Positions 23,075 through 30,522 of a DNA stretch of 32,148 bases are shown one piece after another. The stretch is from assembly GCA_944326695.1 (NCBI GenBank), contig CALVEZ010000037.1, forward strand, positions 1-32,148. Reading direction: 5' to 3'. A program made the position numbers and the translations under genes. The notes under the pieces were generated by a model. It was not told where the DNA came from and ran no database searches. It was given only the letters and a program-made list of their open reading frames with translations. Source of the stretch: Candidatus Bilophila faecipullorum (lineage in GTDB: Bacteria > Desulfobacterota > Desulfovibrionia > Desulfovibrionales > Desulfovibrionaceae). The first letter of the stretch is position 1. Every line of letters starts with the position of its first letter.

Positions 23075-23099
23075 GACCCTGAAATCAAAGGAGTTTCCT

Positions 23100-23834
23100 A
23101 TGCCAGTTGTCTGCGTTACCGGAGCCACCTCGGGGATCGGCCGGGCCACGGTCGAGCGTTTCGTCAAGGAAGGTTGGGAAGCCGTCGCCCTCGGGCGGCG
23201 CGAGGAGCGTCTTGCGGCGCTGGCGGCGGAACATCCCGACCGCATCCGTACCGCCCGGCTCGACGTGCGCCATCGCGACGAGGTGGAGCAGGTCTTCAAG
23301 GCTATGGGCGACATCGATGTGCTGGTGAACAACGCCGGGCTGGCCCTCGGGCTTGAGCCCGCGCAGGAATGTTCCCTCGACGACTGGGATACGATGGTCG
23401 ACACCAACATCAAGGGCCTGCTCTACTGCACCCGCGCCGCCCTCCCGGGCATGGTGGCGCGCAAGGCCGGGCACGTGGTCAATCTGGGCTCCATCGCCGG
23501 GACCTACGCCTATCCGGGCAGCAACGTCTACGGCGCGAGCAAAGGCTTCGTGCTGCAATTCTCGCGCGGCCTGCGCTGCGATCTGCATGGTACGGGCGTG
23601 CGCGTGACCGACATCGAGCCGGGCCTTCTGGAATCGGAATTTTCCGACGTCCGTTTCAAGGGCGACGAATCCCGTTTCGAGAACCTCTACAAGAACGCCC
23701 ACCCGCTGCGCCCGGAAGACGTGGCCGACGCCATCTGGTGGGTGACTACCCGCCCTGCCCACGTCAACGTCTCGCAGGTGGAGATCATGCCCACCACCCA
23801 GTCGCTGGCCTCCGCGCGGGTGTTCAAGGGCTAA
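23100..23834 (+). CDS. SDR family NAD(P)-dependent oxidoreductase, YdfG-like
   Basis: The 244-residue classical short-chain dehydrogenase has the cofactor motif TGATSGIG (7-14), NNAG (about 79-82), and the catalytic set Ser131 (LGSIAG), Tyr144 and Lys148 (YGASK). ALGRREERL after beta-strand 2 suggests an NADP preference. The C-terminal half (VRVTDIEPGLLESEFSDVRF and the HVNVSQVEIMPTTQSLA end) resembles E. coli YdfG, which oxidises serine or 3-hydroxy acids. Other relatives reduce sulfoacetaldehyde, so the substrate is open. AAAGGAG precedes the ATG at good spacing. A strong terminator just upstream hints at attenuation control. Confidence 0.88.
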   Translation: MPVVCVTGATSGIGRATVERFVKEGWEAVALGRREERLAALAAEHPDRIRTARLDVRHRDEVEQVFKAMGDIDVLVNNAGLALGLEPAQECSLDDWDTMVDTNIKGLLYCTRAALPGMVARKAGHVVNLGSIAGTYAYPGSNVYGASKGFVLQFSRGLRCDLHGTGVRVTDIEPGLLESEFSDVRFKGDESRFENLYKNAHPLRPEDVADAIWWVTTRPAHVNVSQVEIMPTTQSLASARVFKG

Positions 23835-23846
23835 CGGGCCAAGGGT

Positions 23847-23886
23847 CGGCCCCTTTCGAGACGCCGCCCGCGAAAGCCGGTTTTTT
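23847..23886 (+). terminator. Probable terminator after the SDR gene
   Basis: CGG plus CTTTCG (with a three-base bulge) pairs with CGAAAG plus CCG, and six T follow at 23881-23886. It begins 12 bases after the SDR stop. Confidence 0.6.
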
Positions 23887-24372
23887 CCACAAGAAAACAA
23901 GGAAAAAGGATGGCCAAGACGTGCGGCGCACCGTCGAGGCGTCCTTTCCTCCCTTGCAAGGCCGGGCATCGGGAAAAGACGGCTTCGCGGTGGCCGCTTT
24001 GGTATGGGCCACGCCCGGGCGCGACTTTTTTCCCGCCGGGAGGCCCCCTTTCCGGCGGCCCGAGTCCGTCCTTCTCCAGACGCGGCGGCCTTGCCTCTCC
24101 TTGCGGCGCGCGGCAAAACAAGAGACGCTTGAGGGACGCTCTCTCCCAAACGGCGCACCTTTCCCGGGCGGTTGGCGAGGGGACGGCGTGGCAAGGCGGC
24201 CTTTTCTCTCTATCCTTTCAAAGAGCGGCGTGGGCCTTGCCGTTCCTCCTGCCATGCCGTTCCTCCTGCCGGGCAGACACTCCTGAAAAGGAAGGGAGGT
24301 CCGCCTTTCCGCATCGGGCCTCCCCGTACGGCCTTGATTTGCCGCCGCCGCTGTGGGAAAATCCGGCCCCTT
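23887..24372. other. Long non-coding region before the pyridoxamine kinase gene
   Basis: About 490 bases contain no supportable gene. Open frames exist on both strands, but their translations have no recognisable domain and a Pro/Arg/Ser-rich composition typical of chance frames in GC-rich DNA. Features seen are a CCGCCGG/CCGGCGG hairpin (about 24033-24059) and an exact tandem duplication of the 16-mer TGCCGTTCCTCCTGCC (24238-24253 and 24255-24270). Codon-like periodicity was not evident by eye. Confidence 0.4.
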
Positions 24373-24406
24373 GGGAAAAGGAGCTCCTTTTCCCGCACAC
24401 TTTTTT
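24373..24406 (+). promoter_or_regulatory. 22-bp perfect palindrome plus T6 upstream of the kinase gene
   Basis: GGGAAAAGGAG-CTCCTTTTCCC (24373-24394) is perfectly self-complementary. Six T follow at 24401-24406, 12 bases before the ATG. It could be a dimeric-protein operator or an imperfect terminator/attenuator. The palindrome also contains AAGGAG, but too far from the start to be the ribosome binding site. Confidence 0.5.
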
Positions 24407-24418
24407 CCGAGGCACGCC

Positions 24419-25309
24419 ATGCGCAATCCGGTTCCCAGAGTCGCCGCCATCCACGATATGTCGGGTTTCGGTCGCACCTCGCTCACTGTGGCGATTCCGA
24501 TCCTGTCCTGCATGGGCATTCAGGTCTGCCCCATGCCCACCGCCGTGCTGTCCACGCATACGGTGGAATTCACCGACTACACGCTCTGCGATCTCACCGG
24601 CGAGCTGGGCGGCATCCTTGACCACTGGGAACGCCTCGGCCTGCGCTTCGACGGCGTCTATTCGGGCTTTATGGCCTCTCCCGAACAGATGGAATCCGTA
24701 GCCCGCTGCATCGAGACCTGCCTTGCGCCCGGCGGCCTTGCCGTGGTGGACCCGGTGCTCGGCGACAACGGCGTGCTCGACGCCACCATGACCCCGGAAA
24801 TGGTGGAAAAGATGCGCTGGCTCATCACCCGCGCGGACATCATCACCCCGAACATCACCGAAGTGGCCTTTCTCCTCGACGAGCCCTGCACGCCCCGGAT
24901 CACGCCCGAGGAAGTGCGGGCACGCCTGCGCCGCCTCTCCGGTATGGGGCCCAAGACCGTGGTCGCCACCAGCGTGCCGCTGCTCGTGGACGGACGCGAT
25001 CCCGGCCAGAACACCTCGGTCATCGCCTACGAGCGCGAGGAAGACCGCTTCTGGCGCGTGGACTGCTCCTATATCCCGGCCCACTATCCCGGCACCGGGG
25101 ATACCTTCTCAAGCGTGCTCACGGGCAGCCTCATTCAGGGCGACAGCCTGTCCATCGCCCTCGACCGGGCCGTGCAGTTCGTCACGCTGGGCATCCGGGC
25201 CACCTTCGGACAGGGCCTGCCTTCCCGGGAAGGCATTTTGCTGGAACGCATCCTCGGCAGCCTGCAAACGCCTCTCGCGTCCTGCCAATGCCGGCTCATG
25301 GAGGCATGA
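24419..25309 (+). CDS. Pyridoxal/pyridoxamine kinase (PdxY/PdxK family)
   Basis: The 296-residue ribokinase-fold enzyme should phosphorylate vitamin B6 vitamers with ATP in the cytoplasm for PLP salvage. It opens with VAAIHDMSGFGRTSLTVAIP, typical of the PdxY-like group, and has STHTVEF and VVDPVLGDNG in the substrate and nucleotide regions. The anion-hole and catalytic-base motif GTGDTFSSVL has Asp228. The length is near the usual 280-290. The ATG at 24419 follows GAGG; an in-frame start at 24353 would lie upstream of the palindrome. PLP-dependent aminotransferase and racemase-family genes follow, but gaps of 300 bases argue against a tight operon. MurI itself does not use PLP. Confidence 0.87.
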   Translation: MRNPVPRVAAIHDMSGFGRTSLTVAIPILSCMGIQVCPMPTAVLSTHTVEFTDYTLCDLTGELGGILDHWERLGLRFDGVYSGFMASPEQMESVARCIETCLAPGGLAVVDPVLGDNGVLDATMTPEMVEKMRWLITRADIITPNITEVAFLLDEPCTPRITPEEVRARLRRLSGMGPKTVVATSVPLLVDGRDPGQNTSVIAYEREEDRFWRVDCSYIPAHYPGTGDTFSSVLTGSLIQGDSLSIALDRAVQFVTLGIRATFGQGLPSREGILLERILGSLQTPLASCQCRLMEA

Positions 25310-25622
25310 ACGTACCGCACGGGGCATGGGGCCGCCGGACGGCGGATCAAGGCGAGAGCACTCTTCCGGTGTTCGCCGGATGCCGGACACCCGATGAACG
25401 GCAACGGCTTCCCCGGCAAGACCTCCATGAATAGAACCTTTTTCCCGTAACGAGAGAGCGGCTCCATTCCCGGAACGCCTGCCCCTCAGACGTCCCGCGC
25501 AGACATCCATAAGGCAATAGGCCGTCCGCGAACCCGCCTTTCTTCGGAGGGACCCCGCTTCCCGGACAAGGCCGTTTTCCGGCTTCGGATACCAATGACG
25601 CCCCTCCCCACAAGGAGAAAAC
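25310..25622 (+). other. Non-coding region before murI
   Basis: No gene is seen in 313 bases. A GGTGTTCGCCGG/CCGGACACC hairpin at about 25357-25379 may end the kinase transcript, although no U run follows. The region ends in AAGGAG, the murI ribosome binding site. No convincing promoter was found. Confidence 0.4.
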
Positions 25623-26531
25623 ATGACTGCCGAACCTTCCGCCGCGCGCTCGGACGACAACCCCGCCGCGCTCCCCATCGCCCTCTTTGATTCCGGCGTA
25701 GGCGGCCTCACCGTGCTCGACGCCATGCGGCGGCTCATGCCCGAAGAGGACTACCTCTTCCTTGGAGACACGGCCCGCGTGCCCTACGGGGCCAAAAGCC
25801 CCAAAACCATCATCCGCTATACCCTTCAGGCCGCGGCCAAGCTCATCGGCCTGCGCGTCAAGCTGCTCGTCATCGCCTGCAACACGGCCACGGCCGCCGC
25901 CCTGCCCGCCCTGCGCGAGACGTGGCCGGACATGCCCATCATCGGCGTGGTGGAGCCCGGCGCGCGCGCCGCCTGCGAAGCGTCCCTTTCGGGCGACATC
26001 GCCGTCATCGCTACCGAGTCCACCATCCGCAGCGGGGCCTATGCCGAGGCCATCCTCCGCCGCCGCCCGGACGCGCAGGTCCGCAGCCTCGCCTGCCCCC
26101 TCTTCGTGCCGCTGGCCGAGGAAGGCTGGTTCGACGGTCCCATCGTAGAGGGCGTGGCCGCCCGCTATCTTGAACCGCTTTTCCGCAAAGCGCCCGCGCC
26201 CGACTGCCTCGTGCTCGGCTGCACGCACTACCCCATGCTGGCCTCGGCCATCCGCAAGGTCGTGGGCGGGGGGGCCACCATCGTGGATTCGGCGGCCACC
26301 ACAGCCCAAGTGGTGAAGCGCCGCCTTGAGGAACGCGGGCTCTCCCACCCAGAACCCGGACGTTCCGGCGACATGCTCTTTTTCATCACCGACGACCCGC
26401 AGCGCTTCACGCGCACGGGCAGCCTCTTTTTGAACACGCACATCACGGACGGCGACGTGCGGCTTGTGGACCTCGAAAACGTCCCCCTTCCCCCTGCCGA
26501 AACGTCCGCCTCCAAACCAAAGAACGCATAA
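25623..26531 (+). CDS. murI: Glutamate racemase MurI
   Basis: The 302-residue PLP-independent racemase makes D-glutamate for peptidoglycan. The motifs FDSGVGGLTV (Asp23), GDTARVPYG, ACNTATA (catalytic Cys86) and LGCTHYPML (catalytic Cys200) are all intact. An 18-residue N-terminal extension rich in Ala, Ser and Asp precedes the fold, and the C-terminus has a short Pro-rich tail beyond the usual about 265 residues. AAGGAG lies 6 bases before the ATG. The next gene starts 10 bases after the stop, so co-transcription is likely. Confidence 0.94.
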   Translation: MTAEPSAARSDDNPAALPIALFDSGVGGLTVLDAMRRLMPEEDYLFLGDTARVPYGAKSPKTIIRYTLQAAAKLIGLRVKLLVIACNTATAAALPALRETWPDMPIIGVVEPGARAACEASLSGDIAVIATESTIRSGAYAEAILRRRPDAQVRSLACPLFVPLAEEGWFDGPIVEGVAARYLEPLFRKAPAPDCLVLGCTHYPMLASAIRKVVGGGATIVDSAATTAQVVKRRLEERGLSHPEPGRSGDMLFFITDDPQRFTRTGSLFLNTHITDGDVRLVDLENVPLPPAETSASKPKNA

Positions 26532-26541
26532 GGAACACAGC

Positions 26542-27630
26542 ATGAGTTACGCTCCCATCCCCATGGTTCCCGGCCCGGTCGCCCTGCACGAGGACGTGAT
26601 CGCCGTACTCGGCAGGGATTACGGTTCCGGTCAGGTCGAATCCGATTTCATGTGCCTCTACGACGCCACCAGCCGCAGCCTCGCCAGACTCATGGGCACG
26701 ACCAACGACGTCGTACTCATGACGGGCGAAGGGATGCTGGCCCTCTGGGGCGCGCTGAAAAGCTGCCTGAAGCCGGGCGATCCCGTGGTCACCGTGGGCA
26801 CGGGCGTTTTCGGCGACGGTGTGGCCGACATGGCGGCCTCCTTCGGCTGCGTCGTGGAAAAGGTTTCCCTGCCCTACGACTCCACCATTGACGATCTGTC
26901 GATCATTGAAGACGCCATCCGCCGCGTCAAACCGGTCATGCTCACCGCCGTGCACTGCGAAACGCCGTCCGGCACGCTGAACCCCTTGGCTTCCCTCGGC
27001 AAGCTGAAGAAAGATTTGGGCGTACCGCTCTTCTACGTGGACGCCGTAGCCAGCCTCGGCGGCGCGCCCGTGCACATGGACGAGTGGAACGTGGACCTGC
27101 TCCTCGGCGGTTCCCAGAAGTGCCTGAGCTGCCCCCCGAGCATGAGCATGGTGGGCGTCAGCGACGCGGCGTGGGCCCGTATGGAGGAAGTGCAGTATCA
27201 AGGCTACGATTCCATCCTGCCTTTCCGCACCGTACGCACGGACGGACGCTGCCCCTATACCCCGAACTGGCACGGCGTCGCCGCGCTCCACGCCGGGGCG
27301 CAGGCCATCTTCAAGGAAGGCACGCAGGCCGCCTTCGCCCGTCACGAAGCCGTGGCCGCCCGCTGCCGCGAGGGATTGGCCGAGCTCGGCGTGAAGCTCT
27401 GGACCGCCCCCGACGCCGTCAACGCCCCCACCGTCACCGCCGCCATGATCCCGGACGGCTACACGTGGCCGGAATGGAAAGAAGCCCTGCGCCGCCACGG
27501 GCTCATCTGCACGGGCAGTTTCGGGCCGATGGCGGGCAAGGTCTTCCGTCTCGGGCATATGGGCACGCAGGCCCAGCCCTACCTTATGGAGCAGGCCCTC
27601 GACGCCATCGCCGTGACCCTCGGCAAGTAA
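26542..27630 (+). CDS. Class V PLP-dependent aminotransferase (alanine-glyoxylate / serine-pyruvate type)
   Basis: The 362-residue fold-type I enzyme has the N-terminal MVPGPVALHEDV typical of alanine-glyoxylate and serine-pyruvate aminotransferases. TGEGMLALWGALKS binds the cofactor phosphate, FYVDAVASLGG supplies the Asp that contacts the pyridine nitrogen, and GGSQKCLSCPP places the Schiff-base lysine at Lys193. The C-terminal RLGHMGT contains the Arg that usually binds the substrate carboxylate. The amino donor (alanine, serine, 2-aminoethylphosphonate or another) is not fixed by sequence. AAGGAACA precedes the ATG. It follows murI by 10 bases. Confidence 0.9.
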   Translation: MSYAPIPMVPGPVALHEDVIAVLGRDYGSGQVESDFMCLYDATSRSLARLMGTTNDVVLMTGEGMLALWGALKSCLKPGDPVVTVGTGVFGDGVADMAASFGCVVEKVSLPYDSTIDDLSIIEDAIRRVKPVMLTAVHCETPSGTLNPLASLGKLKKDLGVPLFYVDAVASLGGAPVHMDEWNVDLLLGGSQKCLSCPPSMSMVGVSDAAWARMEEVQYQGYDSILPFRTVRTDGRCPYTPNWHGVAALHAGAQAIFKEGTQAAFARHEAVAARCREGLAELGVKLWTAPDAVNAPTVTAAMIPDGYTWPEWKEALRRHGLICTGSFGPMAGKVFRLGHMGTQAQPYLMEQALDAIAVTLGK

Positions 27631-27756
27631 GGGCGGCCACGCATATCCCCGGCGGCGAAGCGCAGGATGTCCGCTTCGCCGCCTCCGTCGCGGCAAGGGG
27701 TGCCCCGCCCGCCGGACGCCTTTTCCCGATCCGCTCAACCGGGACCGCCCTCCTTG

Positions 27757-30522
27757 ATGCGACACGCGCCCTCTCCCCTTCCTCCGCTCCAGCCGCTGCT
27801 CTTTTGGGAAACGCTGATCCTTTTCTTCGCTGCGGGCATCGTGGCGGCGCGCTTTCCGCTTCCGGCCCTGACCGCCTGCGGGCTCCTCGCATGGACGGAC
27901 AGCCGGACACGCCGCCCCTTGTGTTGTCTTGCCGCGCTGCTCTGCATAGCTGCGGGCTGGTGGACGGGCGTGAAGGCGGAACCCGCCGTCCCGGAAACGG
28001 TCCCGGCATGGCTCGAAAAAGCGCTCACCTCCCAGCGGGCCGTCGCCGTAGAGGGAACCGTCGTCCGCGTGCGCGGCCTGCCCGATGAGCGTCTGCACGT
28101 CGTGCTGAGAGGCGTCCGGCCGGACCCGGACTCTGAGGCGCTGCCGGGCGATCTGGCCCTGACGTGGGAAAGGCCGCAGGGCCCGCGCCCGCTTCCCTCC
28201 CAAACGCTGAGCGGCAGGCTGAAAATCCGCCCCGTGCGCGGCTTCCGCAACAGCGGCCTCTGGAACAGCGAAATCTACTGGCACCGCCAAGGCGTCTTCT
28301 TTCAGGCATGGACCAAGGAAGACAAGGCGGATATTGTGGTATCCGGCGCGCCTTCCCCAAGAGCGGCCCTGCGCGAGCGCCTGCGGCAAAAGGTGGCGGA
28401 CGCGGCGGCCCCTTTCGATGCGGCGGCCTTTTTGCCGGGCCTTGCGGTAGAGGCCACGGGCGCACCTCCCGCCCTCCGAGAAGACGCCGAGGCCTTCCCC
28501 GCACAGCCTCCCCGCGTCTCCGCGCCGGAAGGAAAGGGCGCACCCCGCCACACCGCAGAGGAACATGAAGCGCGCCTGAAACAAGGGGAAGAAGGCATAC
28601 GGGCCGGGGCCGTCTCTCCGGTCATTCCGGCCCTGCTCTTCGGGGATCGCTTTCTCCTGCGCACCCCTGATCTCCAACGGGTCAACGCGGCCGGGCTCAT
28701 GCACAGCCTCGCGCTCTCGGGCCAGCATCTGGCGGTTGCGGGGCTCGGCGCGCTGGCGGCAAGCGCCCTCATCGGCCTCTTTTTCCCGCGCTTCTTTCTC
28801 AGGATGCCCGCCTACAGCCTCATGGCCCTGCTCAGCGTGCCGCTGGCCGCGGTCTATTTGTGGCTTGGCGGCGCGCCGCCCTCCCTGATCCGGGCCGCAC
28901 TCATGCTGGGCCTCGTCTGCCTGCTGCGCCATGCCGCCGACCTCCTCCCCGAACGGCTGCACGGCACGCGGAATCTGCGCCCGCCCTTCTCCTTTCCCGA
29001 CATCCTGATCATGGCGCTGGCCTGCATGGTGCTGAGCGATCCGCTCTGCCTCTACGACCTCGGCGTGCAGCTTTCCTTCTCCGCCGTGGCCGGGATCGCC
29101 CTGTGCTCGCCTCTGCTGCGTCGGCTGTGGCGGCCCTTCGCCCCGTCACCTTTCGAGGTCCTGCACGGCGACCTGTCTCCCCTGCGAGCGGCGGCAAAAC
29201 GTTTCCTTGAACTTCTCTGGCTGACGCTCGGCTGTTCCGTGGCCGCGCAGCTCGCCACCCTGCCGCTCGTGCTCGACGCCTTCGGGCGCTCCACCGTCTG
29301 GTTTCCGCTCAACCTGCTCTGGCTGCCGATCCTCGGTTTTCTCGTCCTCCCGCTGGCCTTTCTGGGGCTGCTCGCCTGCGCCGCCGGATGGGATCAGGTG
29401 GCGGGCTGCCTTCTGCATCTGGCCTCGCTGCCCTGCGACGCCCTCTTGAGCGGCCTGCGCTGGCTCGAAGACCACGCCGGGCTTGACGCCTTTGTCGCGC
29501 CGCGCCCGCACTGGACGGCCCTGCTCGGTTTCGGGGCCGTAGGCGTGGCCGCGTGCCTGCGCCTCAACCGCGAACGTCTGCCCCTCGCGGGCAAACGGCT
29601 TCTCATCGCCGGGGCGCTTCTGCTCTGCGTAGGGCCTCTCCTGCGCGTCCATGCCTTCTTCGAGCCCGCCGTTTCACTGCGGGCTCTGGACGTAGGACAG
29701 GGTCAGGCGCTGCTCCTCGAATGGCCCCACGGAGGCCGGGCGCTCATCGACGGCGGAGGGCTCTTTTCCGAACGCTTCGACGTGGGCCGGGACATCGTTT
29801 CCCCGCTGCTCACGGCCAACGCCCTGCCCCGGCTGGATTTCATCGCCGTCAGCCATCCCGACCGCGACCATATCAAGGGGCTTCTCTTCATCGCCTCCCG
29901 CTTCTCCTTGAAGGCGGCCTATACCGCGCGGATCGCGGGGCTTGATCCGCCTTCGCCGCCCGGGGCCGCCGCTCCCGCGCTGGCCGAAGCCTTCGCTTCC
30001 GTCCTTGCGCTGCGGGGCATTCCCCGTCATACTCTGGAAGCGGGCGACCGGATTTCCCTTGCCGAGGGCCTTGCGCTGGAAGTGCTCTCCCCGCCGCGCG
30101 GCAAAGCCGTTTCAGGCAACGACGGGCTGGTGCTGCGTCTCGTTTTTCAGGGCCGGGGCCTCGCCCTTCTGCCCGGGGATGCGGAAAAGCCCGCCCTCCG
30201 GGAGCTCTTGCGCAGCGGCACGGACCTGTCGGCGGAGGTGCTCATCCTGCCGCATCACGGTTCGGCGGGAAGCCTTCTGCCCGAACTCTACGACGCCGTA
30301 CGCCCCAGCATCGCCATTGCCAGCGCGGGCGCCTACAACGCCTATCGTCTGCCTTCGCGCCGTATCCGGGAAGAGCTGGCGCGACGGGGCATCCCCTTGC
30401 GCGTCACCGGCGAAGAGGGCGAAATTCGCATCCGATGGAACACCCGACGGGAACGCGGGCGGCCTCCCGACAAGGGCGCGGCGGCCCTTTCCCACCTTCA
30501 AAAGGATATGTCGTGCGATTGA
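27757..30522 (+). CDS. comEC: ComEC/Rec2-family DNA uptake channel protein
   Basis: The 921-residue inner-membrane protein has three parts. First comes an N-terminal region with two or three membrane helices and an OB-like periplasmic segment (about 1-215, DUF4131). Next is the Competence domain with many helices (about 280-590), opening with ALLFGDRFLL and LALSGQHLAVAGLG. Last is a metallo-beta-lactamase domain (about 640-905) with SHPDRDH (His700, Asp702, Asp704, His705), GDAEKPA (Asp808) and PHHGSAG (His833, His834). In competent bacteria it passes single-stranded DNA into the cytoplasm, and the lactamase domain may degrade one strand. An Ala/Pro/Glu-rich stretch at about 215-280 separates the first two parts. 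The start is uncertain: ATG 27757, GTG 27700 and ATG 27667 all lack a clear ribosome binding site. Confidence 0.87.
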   Translation: MRHAPSPLPPLQPLLFWETLILFFAAGIVAARFPLPALTACGLLAWTDSRTRRPLCCLAALLCIAAGWWTGVKAEPAVPETVPAWLEKALTSQRAVAVEGTVVRVRGLPDERLHVVLRGVRPDPDSEALPGDLALTWERPQGPRPLPSQTLSGRLKIRPVRGFRNSGLWNSEIYWHRQGVFFQAWTKEDKADIVVSGAPSPRAALRERLRQKVADAAAPFDAAAFLPGLAVEATGAPPALREDAEAFPAQPPRVSAPEGKGAPRHTAEEHEARLKQGEEGIRAGAVSPVIPALLFGDRFLLRTPDLQRVNAAGLMHSLALSGQHLAVAGLGALAASALIGLFFPRFFLRMPAYSLMALLSVPLAAVYLWLGGAPPSLIRAALMLGLVCLLRHAADLLPERLHGTRNLRPPFSFPDILIMALACMVLSDPLCLYDLGVQLSFSAVAGIALCSPLLRRLWRPFAPSPFEVLHGDLSPLRAAAKRFLELLWLTLGCSVAAQLATLPLVLDAFGRSTVWFPLNLLWLPILGFLVLPLAFLGLLACAAGWDQVAGCLLHLASLPCDALLSGLRWLEDHAGLDAFVAPRPHWTALLGFGAVGVAACLRLNRERLPLAGKRLLIAGALLLCVGPLLRVHAFFEPAVSLRALDVGQGQALLLEWPHGGRALIDGGGLFSERFDVGRDIVSPLLTANALPRLDFIAVSHPDRDHIKGLLFIASRFSLKAAYTARIAGLDPPSPPGAAAPALAEAFASVLALRGIPRHTLEAGDRISLAEGLALEVLSPPRGKAVSGNDGLVLRLVFQGRGLALLPGDAEKPALRELLRSGTDLSAEVLILPHHGSAGSLLPELYDAVRPSIAIASAGAYNAYRLPSRRIREELARRGIPLRVTGEEGEIRIRWNTRRERGRPPDKGAAALSHLQKDMSCD

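Noticed and set aside
23910..24701. A plus-strand open frame of 263 residues in the gap before the kinase
   Set aside because: It overlaps the kinase start, passes through the palindrome, and has Pro/Arg/Ser-rich composition with no domain or ribosome binding site.
25623..27630. Taurine or isethionate degradation cluster, from the SDR and class V aminotransferase
   Set aside because: The SDR is YdfG-like and separated from the aminotransferase by the kinase and murI. No sulfolyase, taurine:pyruvate aminotransferase or sulfonate transporter is present.
26443..28962. An 839-residue minus-strand open frame
   Set aside because: It opposes the aminotransferase and comEC, which have clear domains. 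Its composition is typical of antisense frames in GC-rich DNA.
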